This document shows positions 21,701 through 31,600 of a stretch of DNA of 64,000 nucleotides, piece after piece (the stretch's first letter is position 1; every line of letters begins with the position of its first letter). The position numbers and the translations under genes were made by a program. Source of the DNA: Magnaporthiopsis rhizophila (Eukaryota > Ascomycota > Sordariomycetes > Magnaporthales > Magnaporthaceae); assembly GCA_003049465.1 (NCBI GenBank), contig PYSS01000018.1, positions 190,792-254,791 on the forward strand, given 5' to 3'. Under the pieces are notes generated by a model. That model had not been told where the DNA came from. It saw only the letters and a program-made list of their open reading frames with translations, and did not search any database.

Positions 21701-21937
21701 CCCAGCCCATAATCAGCATCTGGCCGATGGCCCTGTAGGGGAAGGAGCAGAGGAAAGCATGGTCAGCTACGGGCACGGCCAGCTAGCAAGACGGATTTGA
21801 TGTGGTCGGGAATGGCCTCATGGGCTGAGCCGAGGTTGGGCCTTTCCATCGGGGTTGCTGGGTCCGGGGCAGAACACGCACCAGTCGAGATCCTGCCATA
21901 GTGGGTCCAAGTCACCGTCGGCTTCTCGCTTCGTCAT
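18665..21937 (-). CDS. nag3: GH3 beta-N-acetylglucosaminidase with C-terminal GNAT-like region
   Basis: Five predicted exons: 21937-21882, 21732-21614, 21467-20190, 20088-18734 and 18673-18665, giving 938 aa. There is no signal peptide, so it is probably intracellular. The GH3 part runs from about residue 19 to 400: AIGQMLIMGWDGTEVTPQIR, AKNLK..HETSKLVQELQ, LLIALDQENGGVN, GKHFPSYG (about 188-195) and GFSGVAISECLEMEAL (270-285). From about 590 to 930 there is a GNAT-like acetyltransferase region with VDPAKRNVSIGRSLQ (about 680-694) and a second related half. The same GH3-GNAT fusion belongs to the Trichoderma GlcNAc cluster. The enzyme would free GlcNAc from chito-oligomers; the GNAT role is unknown. 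Intron 2 uses a weak donor (gtctgt). The last intron holds a 33-base homopolymer and leaves a three-codon final exon. Reading through it instead keeps the frame but adds a poly-Phe tract. Confidence 0.94.
18682..18714. repeat. Poly(A) tract (poly-T in the last nag3 intron)
   Basis: About 33 A on the + strand, lying in the predicted terminal intron of nag3 just before its acceptor. Length is unreliable in most sequencing. Confidence 0.9.
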
Positions 21938-22971
21938 GTTCGAGGCCCTTGGTCGGATCTTGTCGGGCGGGTGTGGCTGTCTGGAGCGGCTGTCACGTTG
22001 TCGCAACCCTTCATGTTGCGGGGAGACGTTGCTAGGCCTTGCCCGGCTGGAGCGATGATGACAAGGCGATGGAACAGACGAGTCCACAGGGGCGTCAACT
22101 GTGGAGGGTGCTGCTGAGTGTTCGGTCCGTCTGCTTGTGGCCTCGAGCTAGGTAGGCGGTGGAACGTGCGCTTTGGCGCTCGCTGATTGGCCCTTGCTAA
22201 ACTTCCCCGTGGGGCCGCATCTCCAGCAAGCACACCACCAGACCTGCAGTCGTCTGCAGCACATCTCTTTCGCACCCAGCCCAGTCCAATTCGGCCACCA
22301 TCTGAGACACTTGACGACGTTGACTTCCATCTGGGGAACGTTACATGACCTCTTGCCCGTCCAGCACATCCGCTCTTGAGATTCGCCGCATTTCCACTGG
22401 TCTGTGCTAATCTGATCTTGTATGCCGGCCCCATAAACTTATAGCCAACAGTAGGTAGAGGCAGAATTACAGATGGTCTGGTGCCGGCTGGGGCAAAGCA
22501 ACCATTAATTTCTGGCAGCACAGTGTTTCCCCGGACTGTGCATGTGCAGCACCAATTGAACATGGCTGCACCGGCTGTCTTGGTTTCTATTGTTTCTCTT
22601 ACCTCACTGATGTCCATTTTGCACCGGAGCGGGCTTTCCATTAGTAACGCCTGGCCGAGTCCGTCCATCCCACCCGCTCGGCTTGCTTCGGAGCATCGGC
22701 GATGCCATGACGAGTCGGGCTTCTGGCAGGGTCCCTCCTCGACAGAGATGAGCACGCTTCCTACCTGCATGCCAGCCTCCATGGGTGTCCATTCTTTCAT
22801 TTGTCCCATCCCCGTCCTTTGCAGATAGAGACGATGCCCTTCTTTCTGAGTTCGGCCCCGACGTCCTGCATCGAGCCTCCTTCCTTAGTTCCTTGCACCG
22901 ACTAGCACCAGGCCCTGACATTCGAACAACCACCGCCGCCGGCACCTCCAAAGGACGCCAAGATAGCGAAA
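21938..22971. promoter_or_regulatory. Bidirectional promoter region nag3 / dac1
   Basis: 1,034 bp between the two divergent start codons and no credible ORF inside, so the two GlcNAc genes probably share control elements. No perfect MSE-type (CRCAAA) site was found by eye. Confidence 0.65.
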
Positions 22972-24448
22972 ATGCCAGCTGCCATCCCCCCGCGAGGTTC
23001 TGGAAATGGCATCACCAAATTCACCAACTGTCGTCTGGTGCTTGGCCACTCCCTTGTCGCCCAAGACCTCTGGGTCAGCTCTGTCACGGGCAAGATTGTG
23101 CACCCTCAGGCCGCTTTTTACGACTACTTGATTGTCCCGGACCATGTCGTCGATCTCGGCGGCCGCATCGTGTCTGCTGGCCTCATCGACATCCAGCTCA
23201 ACGGCGCCTTTGGCTTCAACTTCTCCACCCTCTTTCCGGACATGTCACAGTACGGGAAGAGGGTAAGGCAGCTGAACAGGGAGCTGGCCACCACAGGCGT
23301 GACATCCTACGTGCCAACCGTCACGAGCCAGACGAGCGCGCTCTACCGCAATGTGCTTCCCTTCCTCGGGCCCCCTGACGGCCGCCAGCCCGCCGAGGAT
23401 GGAGCCGAGTCCCTCGGTGCCCACGTCGAAGGCCCTTTTCTCAGCCCGACCAAGAACGGCGTCCATAACGTAGATGTTCTGAGAGAGGCCCGGAGCATCG
23501 AAGATCTAGAGCGCATGTACGGCGCTGATAACCTCAGGCCGGCGGCATCGGGAAGACCGCTGCCCATCCGCATGATCACGGCCGCTCCTGAGGTCGGTCA
23601 CATGATGGGGCTGATCCCAGAGCTGTGCGAACGAGGAATCATCTACTCAATCGGCCACTCCGAGGCCACATACGAGCAAGCCTCCATGGCCGTCGGCGCC
23701 GGCGCGACCATGATCACGCATCTGTTCAACGCCATGCGGCCACTGCACCACCGCAACCCCGGCATCTTCGGCGTCCTGGGGATTGCCGAGAGCCTTCCAC
23801 GGCCATACTTTGGCATCATCGCCGACGGAATCCACTTGCACCCAACCACCATCAAGATCGCCTTCAACGCACATCCTGAAGGCTTCATCCTAGTCACGGA
23901 TGCGATGCACCTGGTCGGCTTGCCGGATGGAACCTATGACTGGACCAATGGCGATAACTGCAGCAAAATCGTCAAGACCGGCCCTGTTCTAAAGCTGGAG
24001 GGATCCGAAACAATTGCTGGAAGGTATGGCTCTCACTGGAACACCTACTCATTCTTTACCCCTCACTTCCAAGACAAACTTGATTGGGTATTCCCCCTTG
24101 GTGCTGACCACGACTGACATGGCGAGCAGCTCTATAACACTCATCGAGTGTGTGTCCAATTTCCTCACATGGAGCGGCTGCACCATCCCTCAGGCCCTGA
24201 ACGCAGTTACTGCCACGCCGGCATCTCTTTTGGGCCTGCAGGGGGTCAAGGGCAGCCTGGTGCCGGGGGCTGATGCGGACCTCGTGGTTCTGTCCGAGAT
24301 CGTGCAGCCAGACTCTCGGCAGCTCGTTGTTGACGAAGTCTGGAAATTTGGGACGCGAGTACACCTGCGAGAAGAATCCCCGTCAAGCTCATCATCATCA
24401 TCATCATCATCGTCTCCGTCATCTTCAACCTCCTTCACGTCTGTCTAA
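22972..24448 (+). CDS. dac1: N-acetylglucosamine-6-phosphate deacetylase
   Basis: Two exons: 22972-24023 and 24130-24448, joined in phase 2, giving 456 aa. It is a NagA-type metal-dependent deacetylase of the amidohydrolase fold that makes GlcN-6-P and acetate in the cytosol, the step before dam1. Visible motifs are GLIDIQLNGAFG (70-81), HVEGPFLSPTKNGVHN with metal ligand Glu153, SIGHSEATYEQA with His229, THLFNAMRPLHHRNPG with His250, DGIHLHP (285-291) and FILVTDAMHL with the catalytic Asp310. The C-terminus ends in a poly-Ser stretch encoded by a TCA microsatellite (about 24389-24412), which is outside the enzyme core. It is divergent from nag3. Confidence 0.97.
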
Positions 24449-27400
24449 GCGATATATGAGTGACAGCCCTGAGCCAGCCTTTTTTTTCTTCTTCTACATC
24501 ACCATTTCCACTTTTGGAGTCAGCTTGCCATTCCTAGAATCAAGAACCCTTCATAGCCTTATATCTCAGTTACGGTTTGTTCTCCCAGTCGTCAGTGCCA
24601 CAACTTCATCGGGTACTGGGTGCCCAACACCCACCCATTCCCAGAAATCGTCAGTCCGTCCCCGCTATAGGATCTGCCAGCAGCTTAGCAAGGATACTGT
24701 TACTAAACTCTCCTGTGTCCAGCACTCTATCTGTTTTGCTTGGATGGTAGGGCGCTTAGAGTAGCGAGTGGCGAGGAGCCCTTCATTGTCGGCTTACTGG
24801 TCGGTGGGACCGTCTACAATGACACGGCCAAGGTTCTTGCACCTTTCGTCGCGCTACCGGCCTTCCCTCGCAGCTCTTCATCGCGTGCTCTCCCCGGAGT
24901 GACCCCTTTACTCCGAGTGTTGGCGACACCGAAGGAGCGGAAAGCGTGTAGCTCGGCCCTTTTTGCCGCCAAGTCCCCGACCCGCCCGAGCAGCATTGCA
25001 GCTGCGTAAGCCCATGCAAGAAATGAATCTCGAAGACGTGGTCTCGTTGGCCGAAGGCTAGATATTGCTGTGGTCGCCGGTCTGGGCATTCTGAAAGAAA
25101 ACCAGCTTTGCAGACCGGGTTCCAGTGCAGTTCGACACCGGTCCCTCAGTCAGCGGTCAGCCCGGCTACACGAACCGATAGCTACCCGGATGGCCATCCC
25201 GTATCGCATCGCCTGGGTAAAGATTCCTGATTCGATGTAACGTCTGGTGAAGCCCTCGCCACCGACGCCTAACAGAGCCGATACGAGAGTATCTGGCTGG
25301 GAACCCGTGAGGTCGACCGGCTGGGCAGGCCATGTCTGTGTCTCAGTTCCCCTCACCATAACCACGTCATCTAATATACTTCGCGAAGAAGCACCATTTC
25401 TTCAGCCCCTGCAAGTACGAAAATAGCATATGCAACATCGCTTTTCGAGACCCGTACCATGGAACGTACGTCCAAGGTCGTCCAGTCTCTCGAGCGTCAC
25501 ATCGCGTTATTCGCCAAGCTCGACCAAGATAAACCTCGTATATGCCGGCGCTTCTTCATGGCAGCCTCGGAAGAAGTCCGCCAGCATAGACAACGATAGT
25601 TCTCACCATAGGGGACTGACTGCCAGGTCATCCACGCATCACCTCAACTCCCCGTTTCTCGGCCTCTCTCTCTCGGAAAATCATAATGGCTCGAGACGTG
25701 CTGGCATGGAAGTGGGAGCCGGCATGGCGTCTCCGCGCGAGAGGCCAGGCCGCTTGACCATGTATGTAGGTGTGGCTCGAATTACTGTCGGGCAGATATA
25801 CCCGGCATCAATATCCTCCCCGCATTTCATCCAAGGCCCCGGCTTGGCTCTGCTTTGATCCTGAAGCTTTTCCACCAAAGGCAGGCTGGGGAGCCGTCAA
25901 GGGCGGAAGCTACGCCTCTTGGCTTTGCCCCTATTCTTAATAATCCCCGACGCAATGGCTGCCCGGCACCCGGATGGGCAGGAGCTGGATGCATGCTGCC
26001 GGTTATTTCGCATAAAAGCACATTCGCTTGTTAGATATTCCTCCTAGCTGCGCCAGAGAGAGAGGCTCGCTGACCGGCCCCAGAACCGATGCAACCACCA
26101 TGGCGATTTTTCTGGGCAAACACTCGGCAGCCCACGGCGGGTCTCGGGAGGCCCTAGGTCGGAGGAGCGCAACTAGACTACTCCAGACCGCCGAGCGAGT
26201 GCTCCGCTTGCCAGAACCAGGTTTCAGTAGCGCAACCAGCGGATCGGAAGCGGACGTGGGATGTGGGTTTGCCGAGGCAGGGCAGAGTTAAAACAGACCT
26301 CAGTTCCTGGCAAAGGCACGTGCAGCAGTACGTATAGGGCCCTGACATGACCAACGATTGGTGGGTGGGAAAAGCCATGTTTCCACCCGTCGATCCCTTT
26401 TCTTGATCTGCAAATACCCATATTCATTTGCTGCAGTCAGCCTTTCTACTTCCCAGCCGCTCTGGCGATCAGTGGTGGCGCCATCTATTCGCCCCTGTCG
26501 GGCAAAGCTGTCAGTTGCCAGAGTGCAGGAAACAGGAAACATCAGGGGATCCTGTCCCTCTCTGCCTTGTCCAGGGGGCTGCAGCAGCCAAGATCCCCAA
26601 GGCCGCCACAAACGAGTAGCACGCCTGAAGATGGATGGCGATTGGGCTTGGATATCACGGATTTTCAATATTTGATATTAGCCGCGTTATCATCCATAGG
26701 AACTGCTACACTTTCTCCACGCCTTGCATCACTTATATAGGAGGTGCTGCCGTCATCGCACATCACTCTCATGCTATCCACATCCCGAATCTATATATAA
26801 CGATACTTGGCCAAGCATAAGCACAGCTTTGCAGCTGATCACAAAATCCTGGCCAGGTCTGGCCTGCTTCGCCAAGGGATGCACCTCGTCGGATGACTTT
26901 TGTTCCCTTCCTGTTCGCCGATCGGGTCTCGTATACGCACTTTGTTTATTGCATCGTCAGGTCACAGAAGTACTTATGACTATTGAGAGGATCCGGATGT
27001 GTGTAGTCTTGTGTACTGCAATGGTAGCCCGTCCCGGCCCCGGCGCTATATCGGTCCCGAGGTGCAATATCCGTGCCGCCCCGCCCCGAATATCCAATGC
27101 ACTGACCCCACTTCCAATCCGTTCGTCCCGATGCACTATACTTACTGCTTCTCTGCATGCAGCTCTTTCGCTTCATCCGGGTCTCTGGCGCCCAGGACCA
27201 CGGATACAACACAGCCTGCCATTGCTGGACGTCTGCGGGCAGCCAGACCGGCCCGTTTGTCATGGCACAATATAGACGATTATGAAGTCTTCCTGCTTGC
27301 ATCGGAGCCACTCCCCCAAGCTTCAAGGGCAGCCCATGCGAGCATCGTCTTTATCCATATTGCTCTTGCAGGTGGTCATCCAGCCGTTCCAACCTGCGGC

Positions 27401-27701
27401 TCACACATCTTCGCCTCCGCAAGACCTTGGGAGTTCGAGACATGGACGTCAGGGAGAGGAGAAGCCGATTTGCGGATACTATCATGTCCCTTTATCCTCT
27501 CCTCTCCCTCGACATCGTTTCTGCCTATATAATGCCGTCGCCGGCGCGGCCAAAACCCCAACTTCGAGATCTCTCTCCTCCTCGTCAGGCCGCTCTGGTG
27601 ATCTCCTCCTCGCCTCGTTTCCCCTAAGACCCCGGTCCCCAACTTATTCTATTCAACTTGCCTAGCCTCAAGGCACACGGCCGTCCAGATCCGCCGCCAC
27701 C
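24449..27701. other. Gene-poor 3.25-kb stretch
   Basis: Short ORFs only, none with recognisable motifs. No MFS transporter (the expected ngt1 partner) and no tRNA were found. The last few hundred bases form the promoter of the Lys-rich protein gene, with CT-rich sequence and CCTATATAATG near 27524 as a possible TATA element. Confidence 0.55.
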
Positions 27702-28590
27702 ATGCACGCCCCGACCTTCCTGCAGCTGGTCGTCTCGGGTCTGCTCGCCGCCTCGTCGGTCGCCTCGCTGAACCTGCAGGCTGCCAACAGGCCCGCCGGC
27801 CTCGTCCAATATGCCGTAGGTTTCGCCCCTTGGTTCCACCCCGGCACCGGAGAAATGAAGTCTTCGCTGGGGACGACAAGCGCCGACGCTCTCTCTTTGC
27901 GCCCCTCGGGAGGGGATTTTGAACCGCAAGCTAACATACCATTTCCTCGCGCGCAGGGAGCTCTGGCTATCATGGCCGTCCCGGCCATCTCGACCCCGGT
28001 TGATTTTTCGGTAGGATATACCTCCTTTTTCTTAACATTCACCTGTATCTACCGTGCGACGTGTCTACGACTTGACACTTTCCGCCCTGATAGTTGTGTG
28101 GATGTGATGCTAACCACATGTTTAGGTGACCGAGGACCTGGTTGAGCGTGAGGAGCCCGATGACAAGGACAAGGACAAGGACAAACACAAGGACAAGGAC
28201 AAGGACAAGAAGAAGAAGAAGAAGAAGAAGCCCGGCAAGGGGAAAGGCAAGGGAAAGAAGCCCGGCCACGGCAAAGATAAGCCCGGCAAACCCGACAAAC
28301 CCCACAAGCCCAAGAAGCCCGGCAAGCCCGGCAAGATGCCCGACCCGATCTTCAAGATTGGTGAGCGTGACGTTGCCGAGAGGGATGTTGAGGAGCCCGC
28401 TCCCGAGCCGGTTCCGGAGGTTGAGGATGCCGACAAAAAGAAGAAGAAGAAGAAGCCCGGAAAGGGCAAGGGCAAGCCCGGCAAGGGAAAGCCCGGCAAG
28501 GGAAAGCCCGGCAAGGGGAAGCCCGGCAAGGGCAAACCTGGAAAGGGCAAGGGAAAGAAGCCTGGCCACGGCAAGGACAAGCCCGAGTAG
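27702..28590 (+). CDS. Small secreted Lys/Gly/Pro-rich repeat protein (function unknown)
   Basis: Three exons: 27702-27815, 27957-28010 and 28126-28590, joined in phase 0, giving 210 aa. The ATG sits in an excellent initiation context (CCGCCGCCACC). Residues 1-22 form a signal peptide (HAPTFLQLVVSGLLAASSVA). The rest is extremely basic: a KD-repeat (about 68-84), a poly-Lys run, KPGKGKGKGKKPGHGKDK, KPDKPHKPKKPGKPGK, a short acidic hinge (ERDVAERDVEEPAPEPVPEVEDAD), a second poly-Lys run and six KPGKG units. No Cys follow the signal, so no disulfide fold is expected. It could be wall-associated, bind nucleic acid or acidic polymers, or be an effector; none can be shown. Both introns have CTAAC branch sites. 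The frame continues after the TAG for 27 codons to TAA 28672-28674. Confidence 0.75.
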
Positions 28591-28674
28591 GCTGAGAAGT
28601 CCGAGAAGGTCGAGAATCCCACCAAGCCTGTCAAGCCGGCCCCGAGCGCTGGCCCGGTCGTGGTCTCGGCCTAA
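28591..28674 (+). other. In-frame extension after the TAG stop of the Lys-rich gene
   Basis: Same frame, 27 sense codons of similar Lys/Glu/Pro-rich composition (AEKSEKVENPTKPVKPAPSA..) ending at TAA. It looks like coding sequence cut off by a nonsense change (GAG TAG GCT; CAG would restore Gln). Confidence 0.6.
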
Positions 28675-31600
28675 GCTGCTCGGCTTCGGGCAAGCCGTGC
28701 GGCAAGAGGATATATGACGGCTTGAGGCCGGGTGGGAGTCCCAGAAGAGAAGAGATGCAGGCGGGTGCAATTAACCTCGTGCTCTTTCCTTCAGTTCTCA
28801 GTTTTCTATACTTTGTCTTATTGTTCGTGTTGCTTTTATCAAAAGTCCAGCTCTATCCGGAGAACACACAGCATTACAGACACTCACTTGTGTGCGATAT
28901 CTCCTTGGTCCGTAGGCAAGCAACAGTCGACGGACATATGTACACCAATGCCAAGATGGTCAACAAGGGGATGAGGCTTTGGGCGAAACCCGCTTCTTCA
29001 TTACTAGGTACCTATCTGCTCTGGCAACTGACACGCAATTATGAGTTTCAATTCTCCCGCCTCCTTGATGCAAAGCCGTATCCTCAGACAGGGGCGTATG
29101 GCCGAACCAAGATATCGTAGGTGGATCGCCGTGGCAAACCTATGTACGGGAAACCAGGCATCGGCATTGATGCCAGGGCGCGGACAGAAATAGGGGCAGT
29201 TCGGCACCCGCCAACCCTTGCTCCCGGCCAAGGTTCGACGACCATGGCTCACGTAGCCCTGCCCGCCCCCATATTACCGATATAGAATTCGGAAACAAAG
29301 CATGGAAGATTGCGGGTCTCGTTGAAACAAACAATGTCTCAATGGAAACAACAAGGCGGATTTCAGTGTCCCTGATGGAGAGCCCGCCATTAAACTTAGC
29401 TCGGGCAAGGCTGCCTTGGCTTTGATCCGACATCGGCGGCGCAGGATTCTGTGTCAGGGAAGATGAGGGGATAGTTTGACGCTGCCAGGATGAGGATGGG
29501 CGAGGATGGTGCAGGCCGACTATGCAGGTGCATGAGGTGCATTCGATATCACACCACAGGAAGCAGTCTTTGGTGGCAAGACGATGCTGAAGAAGATCAC
29601 GTAACACCCCACACAATCTCTGTCGATCCGGGTCGGAAGACGGCTGGATGGAGCGGCGGCCTGGTACAGACATGGGTCGGGCCAGTTAGGGCTACAGTAA
29701 TTATGAAAAGTGCATCCATCCCATTTTCTCCCCGGCCCGAGTGAACAGCCACGTACGTATTTACAGTACAAAAAATGTTCCTTGATCTGTCAAATGCCCG
29801 AGATTTGCACCGGGGGGTCCGGGGAATTGCCGGAAAGCATTGCCGGAATGGACAGCCCAGAATGGGAGGCAAAAAAAGATGTCTGAAACGAGAAAGACAC
29901 GCGGATGAAATGAACGATGGGTCTGTGCGAGATTAGCGCGAAGGTTGTCGAGAGGCGTCGACTAAGCAAAGCCCACGGGGTGTGGTGTGGGTGTCGAAGC
30001 GGTGACTGGAGATGGCAGGCGGGCCCACATCACAACTTTTGACCTTCCGTGCCAGGTTCTCCTTGCACAAATGGGATTGAACGGCCACACCAGCACAAAT
30101 CGATATAAAAAGTGCAGAGGCAAAATACAAACCGCAGCATCCGCCAGCCTCAGTGCAACCAGACGCGGACATTTGCGAAGCCCACGCGAGCCAGGGATGG
30201 ACCACCATGACGGATTTCGAGATTGGAATAGCGGCTTCTCAAATCCAGACCTCTCTCACTCTCCCCACCCATCAGGCCACCAGCCTCTGCCGCATTCCCC
30301 ATCAAGCACGACGCATTCGGGCTGCTGAAGGACCAATTGGGACGGGACCTCCCCCGCCATCAAGACTTGGCGTATATGCAATGTAGCACGAGGAGGAAAC
30401 GTGAACCAACGCGCCCCGCATGCATGGAGGCGGCCAGGCGCGGAATGTTTTTTCTGACTTGTGCGGGTCGTTTTTTCTCTTCATGCGACCCGTGTCTGCG
30501 GCCCAACCGGGACGGCATCTATCTACCACCCCAGCCAGCCAGTCACTTTCGGTTCCCTTCCGAGAGACTGAAGGAAAGGGCGAGAACCTGGACGAACGGA
30601 CACGCTGTCGCCGACCTCCTCACTCTGGCTCTCTCTCCCACACCTGCATGCCAGACAGGATGTGACCATATGTAGCAGCCACGCACCCCCAGATTGCTCG
30701 CCACCAATCTGACCCCGACGCTGGGACACCCACCCACCACCTTCCCGTCCGCCGCCACGTCTGCGCTGCACTGCAGGGGCGACCAGAGCGCATTGATGAG
30801 AGAAGAGGGGAAAGTGGAGAGGGGATATTTGGGGAAGAGCAACGACGGGTAAAAGCAGGCAGGTGCTAGGTGCTGCTTTCTCTCGTATATGCTCCGCCCG
30901 CCTCGTGATGAGCCCAAGAAGGAGAACCGAGACGGAAAAGAGAGACGAACGAACGCGGGTGCCTGCCGTCGGCTTCCCATGGTCGGAGAAGCGGCTGGTA
31001 CGGAATTTTCTTTCAGGGTGGACTTGGCCCGTCTTTCAACCTGTTTTTGCCTTGATCTGGGAGGATTTGACGTATGCAAATCATCGGTAGGTGATGTGAC
31101 CGTCGCGGTGCCATTGCCAACGCCAATGGCATGGAATTCGCAATCCCATAGCACCGAACTGGAGAAAAGGGAAAGTGGTCTCGGCAGAGAAGGGAGCGAG
31201 AGACCGACCGACCGACCCAGCCAAGCCAAAGCCAAGCAGAGCAGCCTGCATATCGATGTGTCCCTTCTCCGCACGACGACACCTGCCTACCTGCCTACCT
31301 GCCTTGCATTGGCGACGGGACCCCTCGTGGCGTCACATCCTGCTTTCTTTTTTTTCGCCCTCGCTCGCTTAATTTTGGAGCAAAAGGGGAACTGCCCGGT
31401 GTGGAGGGGGGGTGCGATGGATGCAGGCAATTAACCACGCGGGCACGAGCGAGAAGGAGGGGAGAGCCCCTGCCCATCCATTCCATGGACAGGCATGTAC
31501 CGAGGAGACAGCAGCTGTCGTGGCTGGAATTATCAAGCAATAATACGTTGCGGGTTCTGTTGCTCGTGCTCGGAGATGGCGTATTCGTTTATTAGACCAG

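Noticed and set aside
30543..31274. 243-codon ORF on the minus strand in the gene desert
   Set aside because: Composition is Ser/Arg/Leu-rich nonsense, with no motif and no start context; chance length is expected at this GC.
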